NCBI GenBank assembly: GCA_030538115.1
Contig: JAUNUP010000008.1
Coordinates: 1 to 40,766 of the forward strand
Length of the DNA stretch: 40,766 bases
Source: Dermatophilus congolensis
GTDB taxonomy: Bacteria; Actinomycetota; Actinomycetes; Actinomycetales; Dermatophilaceae
Direction: 5' to 3'
The position numbers and the translations under genes are program-made. Below are positions 18,114 through 26,586 of the stretch, one piece after another; the stretch's first letter is position 1, and each line of letters starts with the position of its first letter. The notes under the pieces were generated by a model. That model was not told the origin of the DNA and did not search any database. It worked only from the letters and a program-made list of their open reading frames with translations.

Positions 18114-19222
18114 CGCAGCGCCGTCGTTCCCGCCGTCATCGCCACGTTCGACGGGGTCACAGGCTCGTCCTGGGGCACATCGATGTCGAGCTGGAACGGG
18201 CGAGGGCGCTCGTCCTTGACAACGACCCGACGCATCGCGGTGACGACATCGGCGGCCGTGACCTCGTCGGGGTCGTGACTCATCGACAGGTTGCGGTCGT
18301 GCAGTTCGCGGGCGATGAGCCACTGGTGGTCGTCGATGTGCTCGCCGAGGTGGTGTGCGCGGGGCAGGATCACGGGGCAGTGGCCCGCGTCGAGCATCTG
18401 CAGGCACGTGCCGATGCCGGAGTGGCCGAACACCAGGTCGGCATCGGCGATCGCTGCGCCGATCTCGCGGGCGGGCAGCATGTCGTGCCCGACGATGCCG
18501 AGGTCGTCGACAGGTGTGTCGCCGACCTGCCAGAGCACCTCTGCGTTCGAGGCGCCGAGTTCGGCGAGCACGCGCTGCACGTTGGTGACCGCGCGGCGGT
18601 AGGGGAATCCGCGCATCGTGCCGAGCGTGACGACCACACGGTCGATGCCGCCGATCGTGCGCTGGGTCTCGGAGACGCGGAACCCGTCGAAGACGTTGCC
18701 ACGGAATGTCCAGCCTGTGGTGCCCCAAGGACGGTACTGCGAATACAGGTGCGCGAGCTTGGCCCGGGCGAGGATCTTGCCGGTGAGGCTCGGCCCGTCG
18801 GCGCGCGCTGCGCTCTCGACGTAGTGCATGGAGACACCGAGCGAGCGAGCCGCCACCGCGAACGGCACGGCGATCGCAGAGCCCGTCGAGATGACGATGT
18901 CGATACCGCGCTCGGAGAGGATGCGACGGGCCGGGGCGAGGTCTTTCATCGCCTCCTTGAGCCCGCGCGGAGGCACGCGCTCGACCATGTGCACCGTGCG
19001 GTCGGCGAGCAGTGAACGCGACTGAGGATCGTCGAACGTCGCGAACTCGACTGATTCGAAGAGGGGCCTGAACCGCGGCTCGAGGCGGGTGATCTGTTCG
19101 AGGTGCCCGCCCGTGGAGGCGACGAGCAGCGCCCGTCCGATTCTCGGGGCGTCGGCGTTTACGTCGCTGATCCGTTCGGGCGCTGTGGTGGCGGCTTGGG
19201 GTTCGCTAACGGCGGACCTCAT
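18110..19222 (-). CDS. Fused Alg14-Alg13-type glycosyltransferase (GT28 family, PssD-PssE/Cps14F-G-like)
   Basis: In most capsule systems the second glycosyltransferase is a complex of a membrane-tethering Alg14-like subunit and a catalytic Alg13-like subunit. Here both occur in one 370-residue chain. The first half has ALLVASTGGHLEQITRL, DIVISTGSAIAVPFAVAARSLG and HYVESAARADGPSLTGKI. The second half has VVVTLGTMRGFPYRRAV, EVLWQVGDTPVDDL and DLVFGHSGIGTCLQMLDAGH, then PVILPRAHHLGEHIDDHQ. The first 30 residues are variable. I chose the ATG at 19222, with GAGGGGG ten bases upstream; an earlier in-frame start at 19375 adds a segment with no family match. The gene overlaps the next GT4 gene by four bases. 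The exact sugar is unknown. Confidence 0.88.
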   Translation of the reverse strand: MRSAVSEPQAATTAPERISDVNADAPRIGRALLVASTGGHLEQITRLEPRFRPLFESVEFATFDDPQSRSLLADRTVHMVERVPPRGLKEAMKDLAPARRILSERGIDIVISTGSAIAVPFAVAARSLGVSMHYVESAARADGPSLTGKILARAKLAHLYSQYRPWGTTGWTFRGNVFDGFRVSETQRTIGGIDRVVVTLGTMRGFPYRRAVTNVQRVLAELGASNAEVLWQVGDTPVDDLGIVGHDMLPAREIGAAIADADLVFGHSGIGTCLQMLDAGHCPVILPRAHHLGEHIDDHQWLIARELHDRNLSMSHDPDEVTAADVVTAMRRVVVKDERPRPFQLDIDVPQDEPVTPSNVAMTAGTTALR

Positions 19223-19583
19223 CGGTGGATGACCCCCTCGGCAGAACTGGTCACGCGTCGGCGGAGCGGTCGACGCGGAAACGCGGCCGCATCCCCAGTT
19301 CCGGCCGCCTCGGACGCGGGAAACCAAGAGCCGAAAAATGGCCAGTACGCACGTCCGGGACGAATGTCCAGCCACAACCTTACGTGTCGCTGAACGTGTG
19401 GGTCACGGGCTTTCGAGGGGCTCGTGAATGTCGTTGACCTGCAACGAAACCCGCAACCCACACGGCTTCGGCTGCGCCCTCGGAGGTCTCGGTGACGGGG
19501 TCTCGGGGGCCTCGGGGGGCCTCGGGGGAGGGGGCTCGGGCCACTCCCACGCAGCGCCCAGGTTCGTCGGGCATCGTGGCTTC
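19223..19583. other. 361-bp divergent intergenic region
   Basis: This gap separates the start of the Alg14-Alg13-type gene (minus) from the start of the rhomboid gene (plus) and should hold both promoters. I found no convincing -35/-10 pair. Its clearest feature is the G-run cluster at 19497-19534. The rhomboid frame is open back to an ATG at 19428, so part of the region could be translated as a Gly-rich leader. Confidence 0.5.
19497..19534 (+). promoter_or_regulatory. Potential G-quadruplex before the rhomboid gene
   Basis: Five runs of four to six G lie within 38 bases: 19497-19500, 19505-19509, 19514-19519, 19524-19528 and 19530-19534. They are separated by loops of four, four, four and one bases (TCTC, CCTC, CCTC, A). 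A sixth run of three G follows at 19538. The cluster is on the coding strand, 50 bases before the rhomboid start codon, so it could fold in DNA or in the leader mRNA. Confidence 0.6.
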
Positions 19584-20216
19584 ATGTCTCCCGCGCGCCG
19601 GTCTTCGACGTTGTCCCGCCCTTCGCGCCGAACAAGCGCACCGACGTGGTGGCAGCGTGCCCTGCCCGTCGTGGTGATCGTGGTACTCATGTGGGTCAGC
19701 GAGATTTTCGACCAGATCACGCCGGGTTCGCTCGATCAGTACGGCGTTCAGCCGCGCGAGGTCGACCATCTCGGCGGCATCGTGCTGATGCCGTTCTTGC
19801 ACGGCGGCTACGAGCACCTGGCCGCGAACTCCTCCGCTCTGCTGGTTCTCGGGGCCCTGCTCGCCTGGACGACGCGGCACCTGTGGATCGTCTCCGCCGG
19901 AGTCGTGCTCCTCGGCGGCCTCGGGGTGTGGCTCACAGGCGCGCCGAACACCGTGCACATCGGCGCGAGTGGACTCGTCTACGGGTACGCCGCGTTTCTC
20001 GCCGTCTACGGATTCGTGGCGCGAAAGTTCGCCTCGGCGCTGGTCGGCATCCTCGTGATCGTCGTCTACGGCTCGATGGTGTGGGGTGTTCTGCCGACGC
20101 AGGCCGGGGTGTCGTGGCAGGGGCACCTCTTCGGCGCCGTCGCGGGTGGCGTTCTGGCCCTCTGGCTGGGGCGGCGGGCGCGCCGCCGGGGGCTGAACGC
20201 GGCTACCTTCATCTGA
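19584..20216 (+). CDS. Rhomboid-family intramembrane serine protease
   Basis: This is a predicted membrane protease that cleaves substrates within the bilayer. The 210-residue form starting at ATG 19584 has about six transmembrane helices. Family marks are the region after helix 1, HGGYEHLAANSSAL; the GxSG motif in HIGASGLVYGY, with catalytic S129; and H181 in GVSWQGHLFGAVAGG. The small size fits the basic six-helix bacterial type. The start is uncertain: no good ribosome site precedes 19584, and an in-frame ATG at 19428 would add a 52-residue Gly-rich leader with no family match. Rhomboids often sit near unrelated genes in actinobacteria, so a role in polysaccharide assembly is only a possibility. 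Confidence 0.88.
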   Translation: MSPARRSSTLSRPSRRTSAPTWWQRALPVVVIVVLMWVSEIFDQITPGSLDQYGVQPREVDHLGGIVLMPFLHGGYEHLAANSSALLVLGALLAWTTRHLWIVSAGVVLLGGLGVWLTGAPNTVHIGASGLVYGYAAFLAVYGFVARKFASALVGILVIVVYGSMVWGVLPTQAGVSWQGHLFGAVAGGVLALWLGRRARRRGLNAATFI

Positions 20217-20240
20217 GGCGCCCGGGCCGCCGTGTGACGT

Positions 20241-20250
20241 CCACATGTGG
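20241..20250. promoter_or_regulatory. 10-bp palindrome before the aminotransferase gene
   Basis: CCACATGTGG is a perfect palindrome, extended imperfectly to GTCCACATGTGGGAC (20239-20253). It lies in the 68-bp gap between the rhomboid and aminotransferase genes, 35 bases before the GTG at 20285. A regulator-binding role is possible, but a chance match cannot be excluded at this length. Confidence 0.3.
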
Positions 20251-20284
20251 GACGACCTGCGTGAACGGTCGCGATACTGGAGGC

Positions 20285-21649
20285 GTGACGGGTGCGGATT
20301 CGGTAACGACAGGTGCGATGGCGGCGCAGGCGGGTGAGAGGTTCGCGCGGTCGCGGGCTGCCGCCGCGCGGCTCCGGGAGTTGGTGCCGGGCGGTGCGCA
20401 CACGTACGCCAAGGGGCCGGATCAGTACCCGCTCGACTGTGCCCCGATCATCGCCCGTGGCCGCGGGGCCCGAGTCTGGGACGTCGACGGCAACGAGTTC
20501 GTCGAGTACGGATCGGGGCTGCGCGCCGTGATCCTCGGCCACGCGCACCCGGCGGTGAACGAAGCCGTCACGCGGGCGCTGGCTGATGGCGTCAACTTCG
20601 TGCGGCCGGGCATTTTCGAGGTCGAGGCGGCCGAGGCCCTTCTTGATGCCGTGCCGACGATGGAGATGGTGAAGTTCGCCAAGAACGGCTCCGACGTCAC
20701 CACCGCGGCCGCCAAGATCGCGCGCGCCGCGACCGGCCGCGACATGATCGCCATCTGCGCCGACCATCCGTTCTTCTCGACCGACGACTGGTTCATCGGC
20801 ACGACGCCCATGGATGCGGGCATCCCGGAGGCGATCAGCGGCCTGACCACGACCTTTCCGTACGGCGATCTCACCGCCACCGAGGCCATGTTCGACGCCC
20901 ACGACGGACAGATCGCAGCGCTCTTCCTCGAGGTCGAGACCGCGCACACCGCCGCGCCGGAGGGATACCTGGCCGCGCTCGTCGAACTCGCCCACTCCCG
21001 CGGGGCGCTCGTCGTGTTCGACGAGATGATCACCGGCTTCCGCTGGGCGCTGCAGGGCGCGCACGGTCTGGCCGGCGTCACTCCTGATCTGGCCACGTTC
21101 GGCAAGGGCATCGGCAACGGCTTCTCCGTCTCGGCGCTGGCGGGGCGGCGCGATCTCATGCAGCTCGGCGGCATCGACACCGACGCTGACCGGGTCTTTC
21201 TGCTCTCCACGACGCACGGCGCGGAGAGCACCGGGCTGGCGGCTCTCATGGCGACGATCGACGTGCACCGGCGCGAGGGCGTGGCCGAGCGACTCATGGA
21301 TCGCGGGGCTCGCCTCCGTGCGGCGGTGGAAGAGGTCGTTGCGGCCGCGGGGCTGTCTGCCCAGGTCACAGTGAGCGGCCGCGACTGCAACATGGTCTTC
21401 GGCACCCGCGACGGCGACGGCAACCCCAGCCAAGGCTTCCGCACCCTGTTTCTGCGCGAGCTCATCCTGAACGGAGTGGTGGGGCCGTCGTTCGTGGTGA
21501 GCGCTGCCCTCACCGACGAGGACATCGAGCGCACGGCAGCCGCAGTCGCCGCCGCGATGCCCGCGTACGCCGCGGCTCTCGACTCCGGCGATCCTTCTCC
21601 GTGGTGGGGCGGGCCGTCGGTGCAGCCGGTGTTCCGGCGCCGCGCCTGA
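20285..21649 (+). CDS. Class III PLP-dependent aminotransferase (glutamate-1-semialdehyde aminomutase-like)
   Basis: This is a PLP enzyme of the HemL-like branch of class III aminotransferases. The 454-residue protein has the substrate region LVPGGAHTYAKGPDQYP, GARVWDVDGNEFVEYGSG, ILGHAHPAVNEAV, the cofactor-phosphate loop KNGSDVTTAAAKIARAATGRD, the Asp motif VVFDEMITGFRW, and K274 in ATFGKGIGNGFSVSAL. K274 is the expected Schiff-base lysine. True HemL usually lies with haem genes, and here there are none. HemL-like proteins of this sort also occur in surface-polysaccharide clusters, so it may aminate a sugar or a sugar-linked substituent; the substrate is unknown. The start is ambiguous: GTG 20285 has GGAGG only one base upstream, while ATG 20318 has a weak AGG at better spacing. 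Confidence 0.85.
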   Translation: MTGADSVTTGAMAAQAGERFARSRAAAARLRELVPGGAHTYAKGPDQYPLDCAPIIARGRGARVWDVDGNEFVEYGSGLRAVILGHAHPAVNEAVTRALADGVNFVRPGIFEVEAAEALLDAVPTMEMVKFAKNGSDVTTAAAKIARAATGRDMIAICADHPFFSTDDWFIGTTPMDAGIPEAISGLTTTFPYGDLTATEAMFDAHDGQIAALFLEVETAHTAAPEGYLAALVELAHSRGALVVFDEMITGFRWALQGAHGLAGVTPDLATFGKGIGNGFSVSALAGRRDLMQLGGIDTDADRVFLLSTTHGAESTGLAALMATIDVHRREGVAERLMDRGARLRAAVEEVVAAAGLSAQVTVSGRDCNMVFGTRDGDGNPSQGFRTLFLRELILNGVVGPSFVVSAALTDEDIERTAAAVAAAMPAYAAALDSGDPSPWWGGPSVQPVFRRRA

Positions 21650-21729
21650 GGCCTGCCGACTGGGGGCCGGGCCGGGGGCGACGGGCGAGGGCGACTCGGG
21701 CGACCGCTGGGGGAGCGACTGGCAGCAGG

Positions 21730-23523
21730 TCAGGGGCGCAGAACCGACTCCAGTTCCTCGACCACCTTCGGGTTCGGCTCTGCGTCGGCGTCGGAGGGCG
21801 TGCTGACCACGTTCGCCGCCGCCTTGGCGCCGAAGGCCGCGTGCAGCGTCGCGCGACGCAGGCCTTGGGTTTGTTCGTCGATGCCCGCGAACGCCACATG
21901 GCCGGGGGCTACGAAGGCGTTGTCGCTGATGTCGACCGTGCTCGGGTCGACCGTGCTCTCAGGATCCAGCACGAACACCCTCACCAGCGGCGACGACTGC
22001 GCCGTGTTGCCGACGAACCGCACGTCGCGCAGTCGCCACGTGTTGGACGGATCGCCGGGAGGGTGACGGGGGTCGTGTCCGGTGGCGTCGGGGTCGGTCT
22101 GGCGCCGGTGATCCTCCGCGATCCACAGGTCGGCAGTCGCCGTGTCGTGGATGCGGTTGAGCGCCACCAGCATCTGCTCGCTGTTGTAGATGACGACGGC
22201 CCTGTCCTGCCCGGTGACCTCGTTCTCGGCGATCACGCCGGAGGACGAGAGCTCCGCCGTGATCCCCACCTCGCCGGTTCTCACGGTGTTGCCGACGATC
22301 GTGAAGTCGACCACCGATTCGTCCATCCAGATGCCGGTGGCGCCGTTGGTTTGCGTGACCTCGTTGTCTGCGACCAGCACGTGCCTGCTCTGGGTCACCT
22401 TGACGGCACCCGACACCGGGGTCGTGTTGAAGCCCTCGCTGTTGGAGTTGACGAACCTCGAGCCGGTGATCCGCAGGCCGTCGGCCCAATTCGCGTGCAC
22501 CGCGAGCAGACCCGCGTTGCGCACGGTGACGTGCTCGAGCGTGCTGCCGGGCGCCGTTGCGTCGTCGTCACGCCCAGCGCCGTTGACGCCGGTGTCGTCC
22601 GAGACCGTGAAGCCGATCGTCGCCACGTCCTCCACCACCACGTCACGGGCGACGTTGCCCCCACGGCCCAGGTAGACGGCCCCGAATGTCGTGAGTGAGT
22701 TGGCGTAGCGCCGCACTCCGAAGCCCTCAAGACGCACGTCAGGGGCGGCGGCGACGATCGCCTGTTGGAGGTCGGCGACCCGCACGTCTCGCCCGGCTGG
22801 GTCTGTGCCGATGGTGAGCGAGCGTTCGGCGGCGTCGATGTGGAACTCGCCCGGCCCTGGTGCCGCGTCAGAACTGACCTGCCGCAGCTGTGTGCCGTCG
22901 ACGAAGACCATCTCGGGATGCGCGGCCATCGGGCGGGCGGGGTCGACGAACGGATCGGCAGGCGTCTCACCTGCGGTAAAGGTGGCCGTCGAATCGAAGG
23001 CGTACGGCCACGGGGTCGACCAGCCGGAGGCGGTGCGCGACCACTGCGACACCGCGCTCGCCCCGTCGAACCACACCACCTCGCCACGGAGGGCGCACAT
23101 GGTTACCGGCCGCGTGAGAACCACGCGCTCGTGGTATTCGCCTCCGCGAAGAACGATCGTTCCGCCCTCCGGTGCCCTGGCGACCGCTGCGGCGACGGAG
23201 GCGAGGGGAGCGTCGAAGGAGCCAGGAGCCGAGTCTGAGCCGTTCGGTGCGACGAAGACCGCCCCCTGACGTGGCTCGCATCCGGCGGCGCCCAGCGGGG
23301 CTGCTCCCCGCTCCGCGCGAGGACCGGGAACCGAAGCCGCGTGGTCGCGACCCGCGGAGTCGTCGGCGACGGGCCGGGCACTCCAGCCCTGCGGCGCGGA
23401 GGTCGAACGGGTCGCGGGGCTACGGTCCAGCAACGTTGCGCCGAGCAGCACGACGAGGGCAGTCAGCGACGCGAGCAGAACCGTCCCGACCGCACGGAAC
23501 GCCGTGCGTGGACTCCGGCTCAT
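21730..23523 (-). CDS. Membrane-anchored right-handed parallel beta-helix protein, first copy
   Basis: The 597-residue protein starts with MSRSPRTAFRAVG and a hydrophobic helix at about 12-32 with no lipobox, so it is probably anchored by its N-terminus and faces outward. After a linker comes GAVFVAPNGSDSAPGSFDAPLASVAAAVARAPEGGTIVLRGGEYHE, described here by its key pieces FVAPNGSD and TIVLRGGEYHE, the usual start of right-handed beta-helix domains. Repeating turns follow (LEHVTVRNAGLLAVHAN, LRITGSRFVNSNSEG, GIWMDESVVDFTIVGNTV, VIAENEVTGQDRAVVIYNS). This fold is shared by pectate lyases, epimerases and tail-spike glycosidases, so action on the exported polysaccharide is plausible; no active site was assigned. 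The ATG at 23523 has GAGGAGG six bases upstream. A paralogue begins beyond the right edge (39379-40766). Confidence 0.85.
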   Translation of the reverse strand: MSRSPRTAFRAVGTVLLASLTALVVLLGATLLDRSPATRSTSAPQGWSARPVADDSAGRDHAASVPGPRAERGAAPLGAAGCEPRQGAVFVAPNGSDSAPGSFDAPLASVAAAVARAPEGGTIVLRGGEYHERVVLTRPVTMCALRGEVVWFDGASAVSQWSRTASGWSTPWPYAFDSTATFTAGETPADPFVDPARPMAAHPEMVFVDGTQLRQVSSDAAPGPGEFHIDAAERSLTIGTDPAGRDVRVADLQQAIVAAAPDVRLEGFGVRRYANSLTTFGAVYLGRGGNVARDVVVEDVATIGFTVSDDTGVNGAGRDDDATAPGSTLEHVTVRNAGLLAVHANWADGLRITGSRFVNSNSEGFNTTPVSGAVKVTQSRHVLVADNEVTQTNGATGIWMDESVVDFTIVGNTVRTGEVGITAELSSSGVIAENEVTGQDRAVVIYNSEQMLVALNRIHDTATADLWIAEDHRRQTDPDATGHDPRHPPGDPSNTWRLRDVRFVGNTAQSSPLVRVFVLDPESTVDPSTVDISDNAFVAPGHVAFAGIDEQTQGLRRATLHAAFGAKAAANVVSTPSDADAEPNPKVVEELESVLRP

Positions 23524-23567
23524 GCGCGGCCTCCTCGCTCGTGGCGCCGACTCCTCAAGGGTAGTGA

Positions 23568-23612
23568 CCACACGATCTGCGCGAGCGTCACGAGTTGGGC
23601 ACGGTCGTGTGG
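23568..23612. promoter_or_regulatory. Inverted repeat in the beta-helix/chain-length regulator promoter region
   Basis: CCACACGA at 23568-23575 and TCGTGTGG at 23605-23612 are perfect 8-bp inverted copies separated by 29 bases. They lie in the 232-bp gap between the divergent genes starting at 23523 and 23756, nearer the minus-strand gene. Possible operator half-sites for both genes. Confidence 0.35.
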
Positions 23613-23755
23613 GCATGCCGCCGCCGGTCCCACGGGCCTCCATAGCATGGGGAGTGAATCCGTTTGGGGCGCGGCTGAATCGCCTGCCCCTGTCGGGTCG
23701 GATTCGATTCGGGCGGTGGCCAGGGGGCCGCGTTTCATTCCGGGAAGGGACTCCC

Positions 23756-25006
23756 GTGTTCTTGGAGCAGTTCGGGCATCTGCTGCGCAGGTTCTGGTTG
23801 TGGGTGGTGGCGGGGGCAGTCATATGCGCCGCTGCCGGGGCGGGGGCACTCGCGCTGCAGCCGACGGAGTATCGGTCGCAGGCGGCATCCGCCGTGGTCA
23901 CCAACGCTCGCGCCGCCGACCCCGGCACGGTGCAGGCGCTCGCGAGCACGGTGATGATGTCGATGCCCGCCTACGTGGCGCAGGCGACCTCGCACCCGGT
24001 GGTCGCGGCCGCAGCGAAGGCCTCCGGACTGACCGAGGCAGATGTGCAGGCCGGCCTCGAAACGGCCCGCACCATCGACTCGACGGTGCTGCACTGGTCG
24101 ATGACCAGCCCCGATCCGGAGGCGAGCCGTACGGCACTCGAAGCGGCCGTGGACGAGTTCAGTCGACTGGTCGAGGCGGGCGCGGCTCGTGGGATCGGCG
24201 AGGCGCCCCTCACGATCGTGTCGATGACCGGCCCCGCCGGTGACGCCACCGCGCGTCGCCTCTCGCCGCTGCTCGGCCTGGCGGGCGGAGCCGGCCTCGG
24301 AGCCGTGCTGGCGCTGCTCGCCGCCGCGCTCGTCGACTCCGTGCGAACGCCGGTGAACGACTGGGACAGTGTCGAACTGGCCACGGACGCGCCTGTGCTC
24401 GCCGAGCTCTCGCCGCGGGCGCGCGACCGGGTTCGCCAGCTCGGCTACGTGGCCGGGTACCTCGCCGACCGCGGCCCGGTCGGGAATGTGCTGGCTCTCG
24501 GAGCGCGAACCGCCCCTTCGTCCGCCGACCTCGAGACATTGCAGGGGCTGCTCGCCGATCGGAGCCCGGCGGGACGGGCCGTCGTGGAGGTGGGTGAGTT
24601 GGCCGCTGCCTCCACCGCCGCGCGGGTGTCGGCCAGTGACGCCGTCGTCGTCGTGATCGATCGGCACCGCGATGACGTGCGTGAATTCGCCCCCGATGTG
24701 CGCGCGATCCGGCGCCTCAGTCGTGGAGCGGTCGCGATCGTGCTCGACACTCCCCGCACCGCGCGCACGCGCGACCGACAGCCCACGCCAGGCGGGCGGG
24801 CGTCGCGCGCCGAGAGGGCCGGCGCTCACGGCGACCTCACGCCCACCGCCGCGCCTGCGGATTCGGCTGGGACGGCGGAGTCGGCCGCGACCGTCGAATC
24901 GACGGGGACGGCCGAGACGAGGGCGGCCGGCGGGTCCAGGCGTGTGCGGGAGCGTGCGTCCGGTGGCAGGCGGCAGTCGCGGCGCGTCGTGGGCTCGCGC
25001 GCCTGA
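23756..25006 (+). CDS. Wzz-type chain-length regulator with eroded kinase-like domain, second copy
   Basis: The 416-residue protein has a basic start (LEQFGHLLRRFW), TM1 at about 13-35 (LWVVAGAVICAAAGAGALAL), a Wzz-type outer domain with SQAASAVVTNARAADP and TM2 at about 175-200 (LLGLAGGAGLGAVLALLAAALV). Its cytoplasmic part keeps only traces of a BY-kinase-like fold: NVLALGARTAPSSADLETL, then VSASDAVVVVIDRH. It has no recognisable P-loop and no Tyr cluster. It ends in about 90 residues of Ala/Thr/Arg/Gly-rich low complexity. The GTG at 23756 has GGGAAGGGA upstream; an open frame back to 23504 lacks family sequence. The next gene starts two bases after its stop, so it is coupled to the second Wzy-like gene, as expected for a polymerase-regulator pair. 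Confidence 0.8.
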   Translation: MFLEQFGHLLRRFWLWVVAGAVICAAAGAGALALQPTEYRSQAASAVVTNARAADPGTVQALASTVMMSMPAYVAQATSHPVVAAAAKASGLTEADVQAGLETARTIDSTVLHWSMTSPDPEASRTALEAAVDEFSRLVEAGAARGIGEAPLTIVSMTGPAGDATARRLSPLLGLAGGAGLGAVLALLAAALVDSVRTPVNDWDSVELATDAPVLAELSPRARDRVRQLGYVAGYLADRGPVGNVLALGARTAPSSADLETLQGLLADRSPAGRAVVEVGELAAASTAARVSASDAVVVVIDRHRDDVREFAPDVRAIRRLSRGAVAIVLDTPRTARTRDRQPTPGGRASRAERAGAHGDLTPTAAPADSAGTAESAATVESTGTAETRAAGGSRRVRERASGGRRQSRRVVGSRA

Positions 25007-25008
25007 TC

Positions 25009-26586
25009 GTGACGGGACCGACTGTGCCTGTCGACCGGCCGCAGACACTGCGACCAGCGGATATCTCACCTGAACCTGCACCTGCGGGTGCGTTTGCTCC
25101 TGAGCCGTTTGCGTCGCGTCGCTACCGACACGGGGCGCCTCTGCGTCCGGGTCTGCAGAGGCTCTTGCTCCTGTGCTGCCTCGTCGGTGCGGCCGGGGCG
25201 ATCGCCTCGATCGTCCTGCTGAACCCGCTGCCGCTCGCAGGTGCGGCGGGGCTGATGGTCGTGCTCACCGCGTTCTACGTGCCGCGGGTGGCGTCGCTCG
25301 TCGTTCTCACCTCGTGGCTCGGTCCGTTCGCGATCGCACTGTTCCAGCGCCGCATCGCAGGCATGGCCCTCGGCCCCGGCGACGTCTTTCTGTGGGTCGG
25401 GCTCGCGGGCATCGTCGTGCGCCACCTGCTGCACGCCCAGCCGCTGCGCAGCGGCGCCAAGCCTCGGTTCGGGGGCGTGATCGTCGCGTACTTCGGTGTC
25501 GTGCTCTTCGCCGCCACGATCGGTGTTGCCACCGGCAACAGGCTCGGCACGGCCTCCGATGCGATTCTGCCGACGTCGGCGGTCTTGTCGTATTTTCTGT
25601 TCCGGGAGGCGTATCGCGGCCGTCCGCGCACGTTCGCCCAAGACGTATTCGTGCTCTCGGGCGTTCTCGGGTTGGCGCTGATCGCCTCCGTGGGACTCGG
25701 GATGGCCGAGACGCTCGGCACGGTCATCGACAGTGTCTACACGCGCGGAGCCGTGGACGACACCCTACGCATCGACGCGCCCTCGCAGCGGCTGGCGATC
25801 TTCGGGATCCTGCTCTTTGCCGTCGGTGCAGGGCCCTATCGCGGTTGGGCGTACCGGTATCGGTGGGTGCTGCTGGCCGGCCTCGTCGGCGCCACCGCGA
25901 TGAGCCTCACGCGCAGCACGTGGGTGCCGCTGATCCTGCTGTCCATCGTGTTGCCGGCCCTCGTGGCGCCCGACCGCATCGTGCGGCGGCTCGTCACTCG
26001 GGTGACGGTTTCGGCGGTGGTCGGAGTGCTGGCGATCGGACTCGCGTCGAGCGGGGCGATGGGGTCGTGGGCTGAGGGCGTCGCCGGCCGTTTCACGAGC
26101 GCTGCCGAGGCCGACGTGGCTCAGGACGACAGTTTCCAGCAACGCCTTGTCGAGAACGAGGCCGCCGCGCGTCAGATCGACGACCATCCGGTGCTCGGCA
26201 TCGGTTTTCCGCGCGACTACGGCGTGTACGTGCCGTACAACGATCCGCTCACGCGGGTCACGTACTTCGCGCCGCGGGTGTTCATCCACAACAGCTACAT
26301 CGGGGTGCGGATGTGGCTCGGCATCCCGGGCGTGGTGTGCCTGGTCGCGCTGGGTGGCGTGCTGGTCGCGACGGCCTGGGACGTGATGATCCGGCGTCGC
26401 TACGATCCCCGTGTTCCGGCGGCGGCGCTGGCCACCATCGCGGTGCTGGCCGCGACCTCCACCTTTCAGACCCACCTCATGTACGCACCCGTACACGCCC
26501 TACTGGCAGCCGCGATGGCCCTCATCGACGTCCACTACCAGGCCCGCTCCCGGCTCCAGCCAGCCCGCAGGCGCCGGTTCGCCTAA
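25009..26586 (+). CDS. O-antigen ligase/polymerase-like membrane protein (Wzy-type), second copy
   Basis: The 525-residue protein has a 45-residue Pro-rich cytoplasmic N-terminus, then about ten to twelve transmembrane helices (LLLLCCLVGAAGAIASIVLL onward). The long outer loop, at about residues 355-430, holds the family signature: VLGIGFPRDYGVYVPYND followed by FIHNSYIGVRMWLGIPG, with HNS at the HNxxL position. This is the Wzy_C-type domain that transfers polymer or repeat units on the outer face. The gene begins with a GTG two bases after the preceding stop; GTG 25024 is an alternative. A clearer HNS motif and a different length distinguish it from the first Wzy-like protein (10493-11836), so the two may serve different polymers, or one may be a ligase. 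Confidence 0.87.
   Translation: MTGPTVPVDRPQTLRPADISPEPAPAGAFAPEPFASRRYRHGAPLRPGLQRLLLLCCLVGAAGAIASIVLLNPLPLAGAAGLMVVLTAFYVPRVASLVVLTSWLGPFAIALFQRRIAGMALGPGDVFLWVGLAGIVVRHLLHAQPLRSGAKPRFGGVIVAYFGVVLFAATIGVATGNRLGTASDAILPTSAVLSYFLFREAYRGRPRTFAQDVFVLSGVLGLALIASVGLGMAETLGTVIDSVYTRGAVDDTLRIDAPSQRLAIFGILLFAVGAGPYRGWAYRYRWVLLAGLVGATAMSLTRSTWVPLILLSIVLPALVAPDRIVRRLVTRVTVSAVVGVLAIGLASSGAMGSWAEGVAGRFTSAAEADVAQDDSFQQRLVENEAAARQIDDHPVLGIGFPRDYGVYVPYNDPLTRVTYFAPRVFIHNSYIGVRMWLGIPGVVCLVALGGVLVATAWDVMIRRRYDPRVPAAALATIAVLAATSTFQTHLMYAPVHALLAAAMALIDVHYQARSRLQPARRRRFA

Noticed and set aside
20285..21649. Haem biosynthesis gene hemL
   Set aside because: Only the family is supported. Neighbours are polysaccharide genes and the cofactor loop differs, so no gene symbol was given.
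21650..21729. G-rich gap after the aminotransferase as a second G-quadruplex
   Set aside because: The G runs are mostly of two to five bases with long uneven loops, and the repeated GCGAC units look like simple composition.
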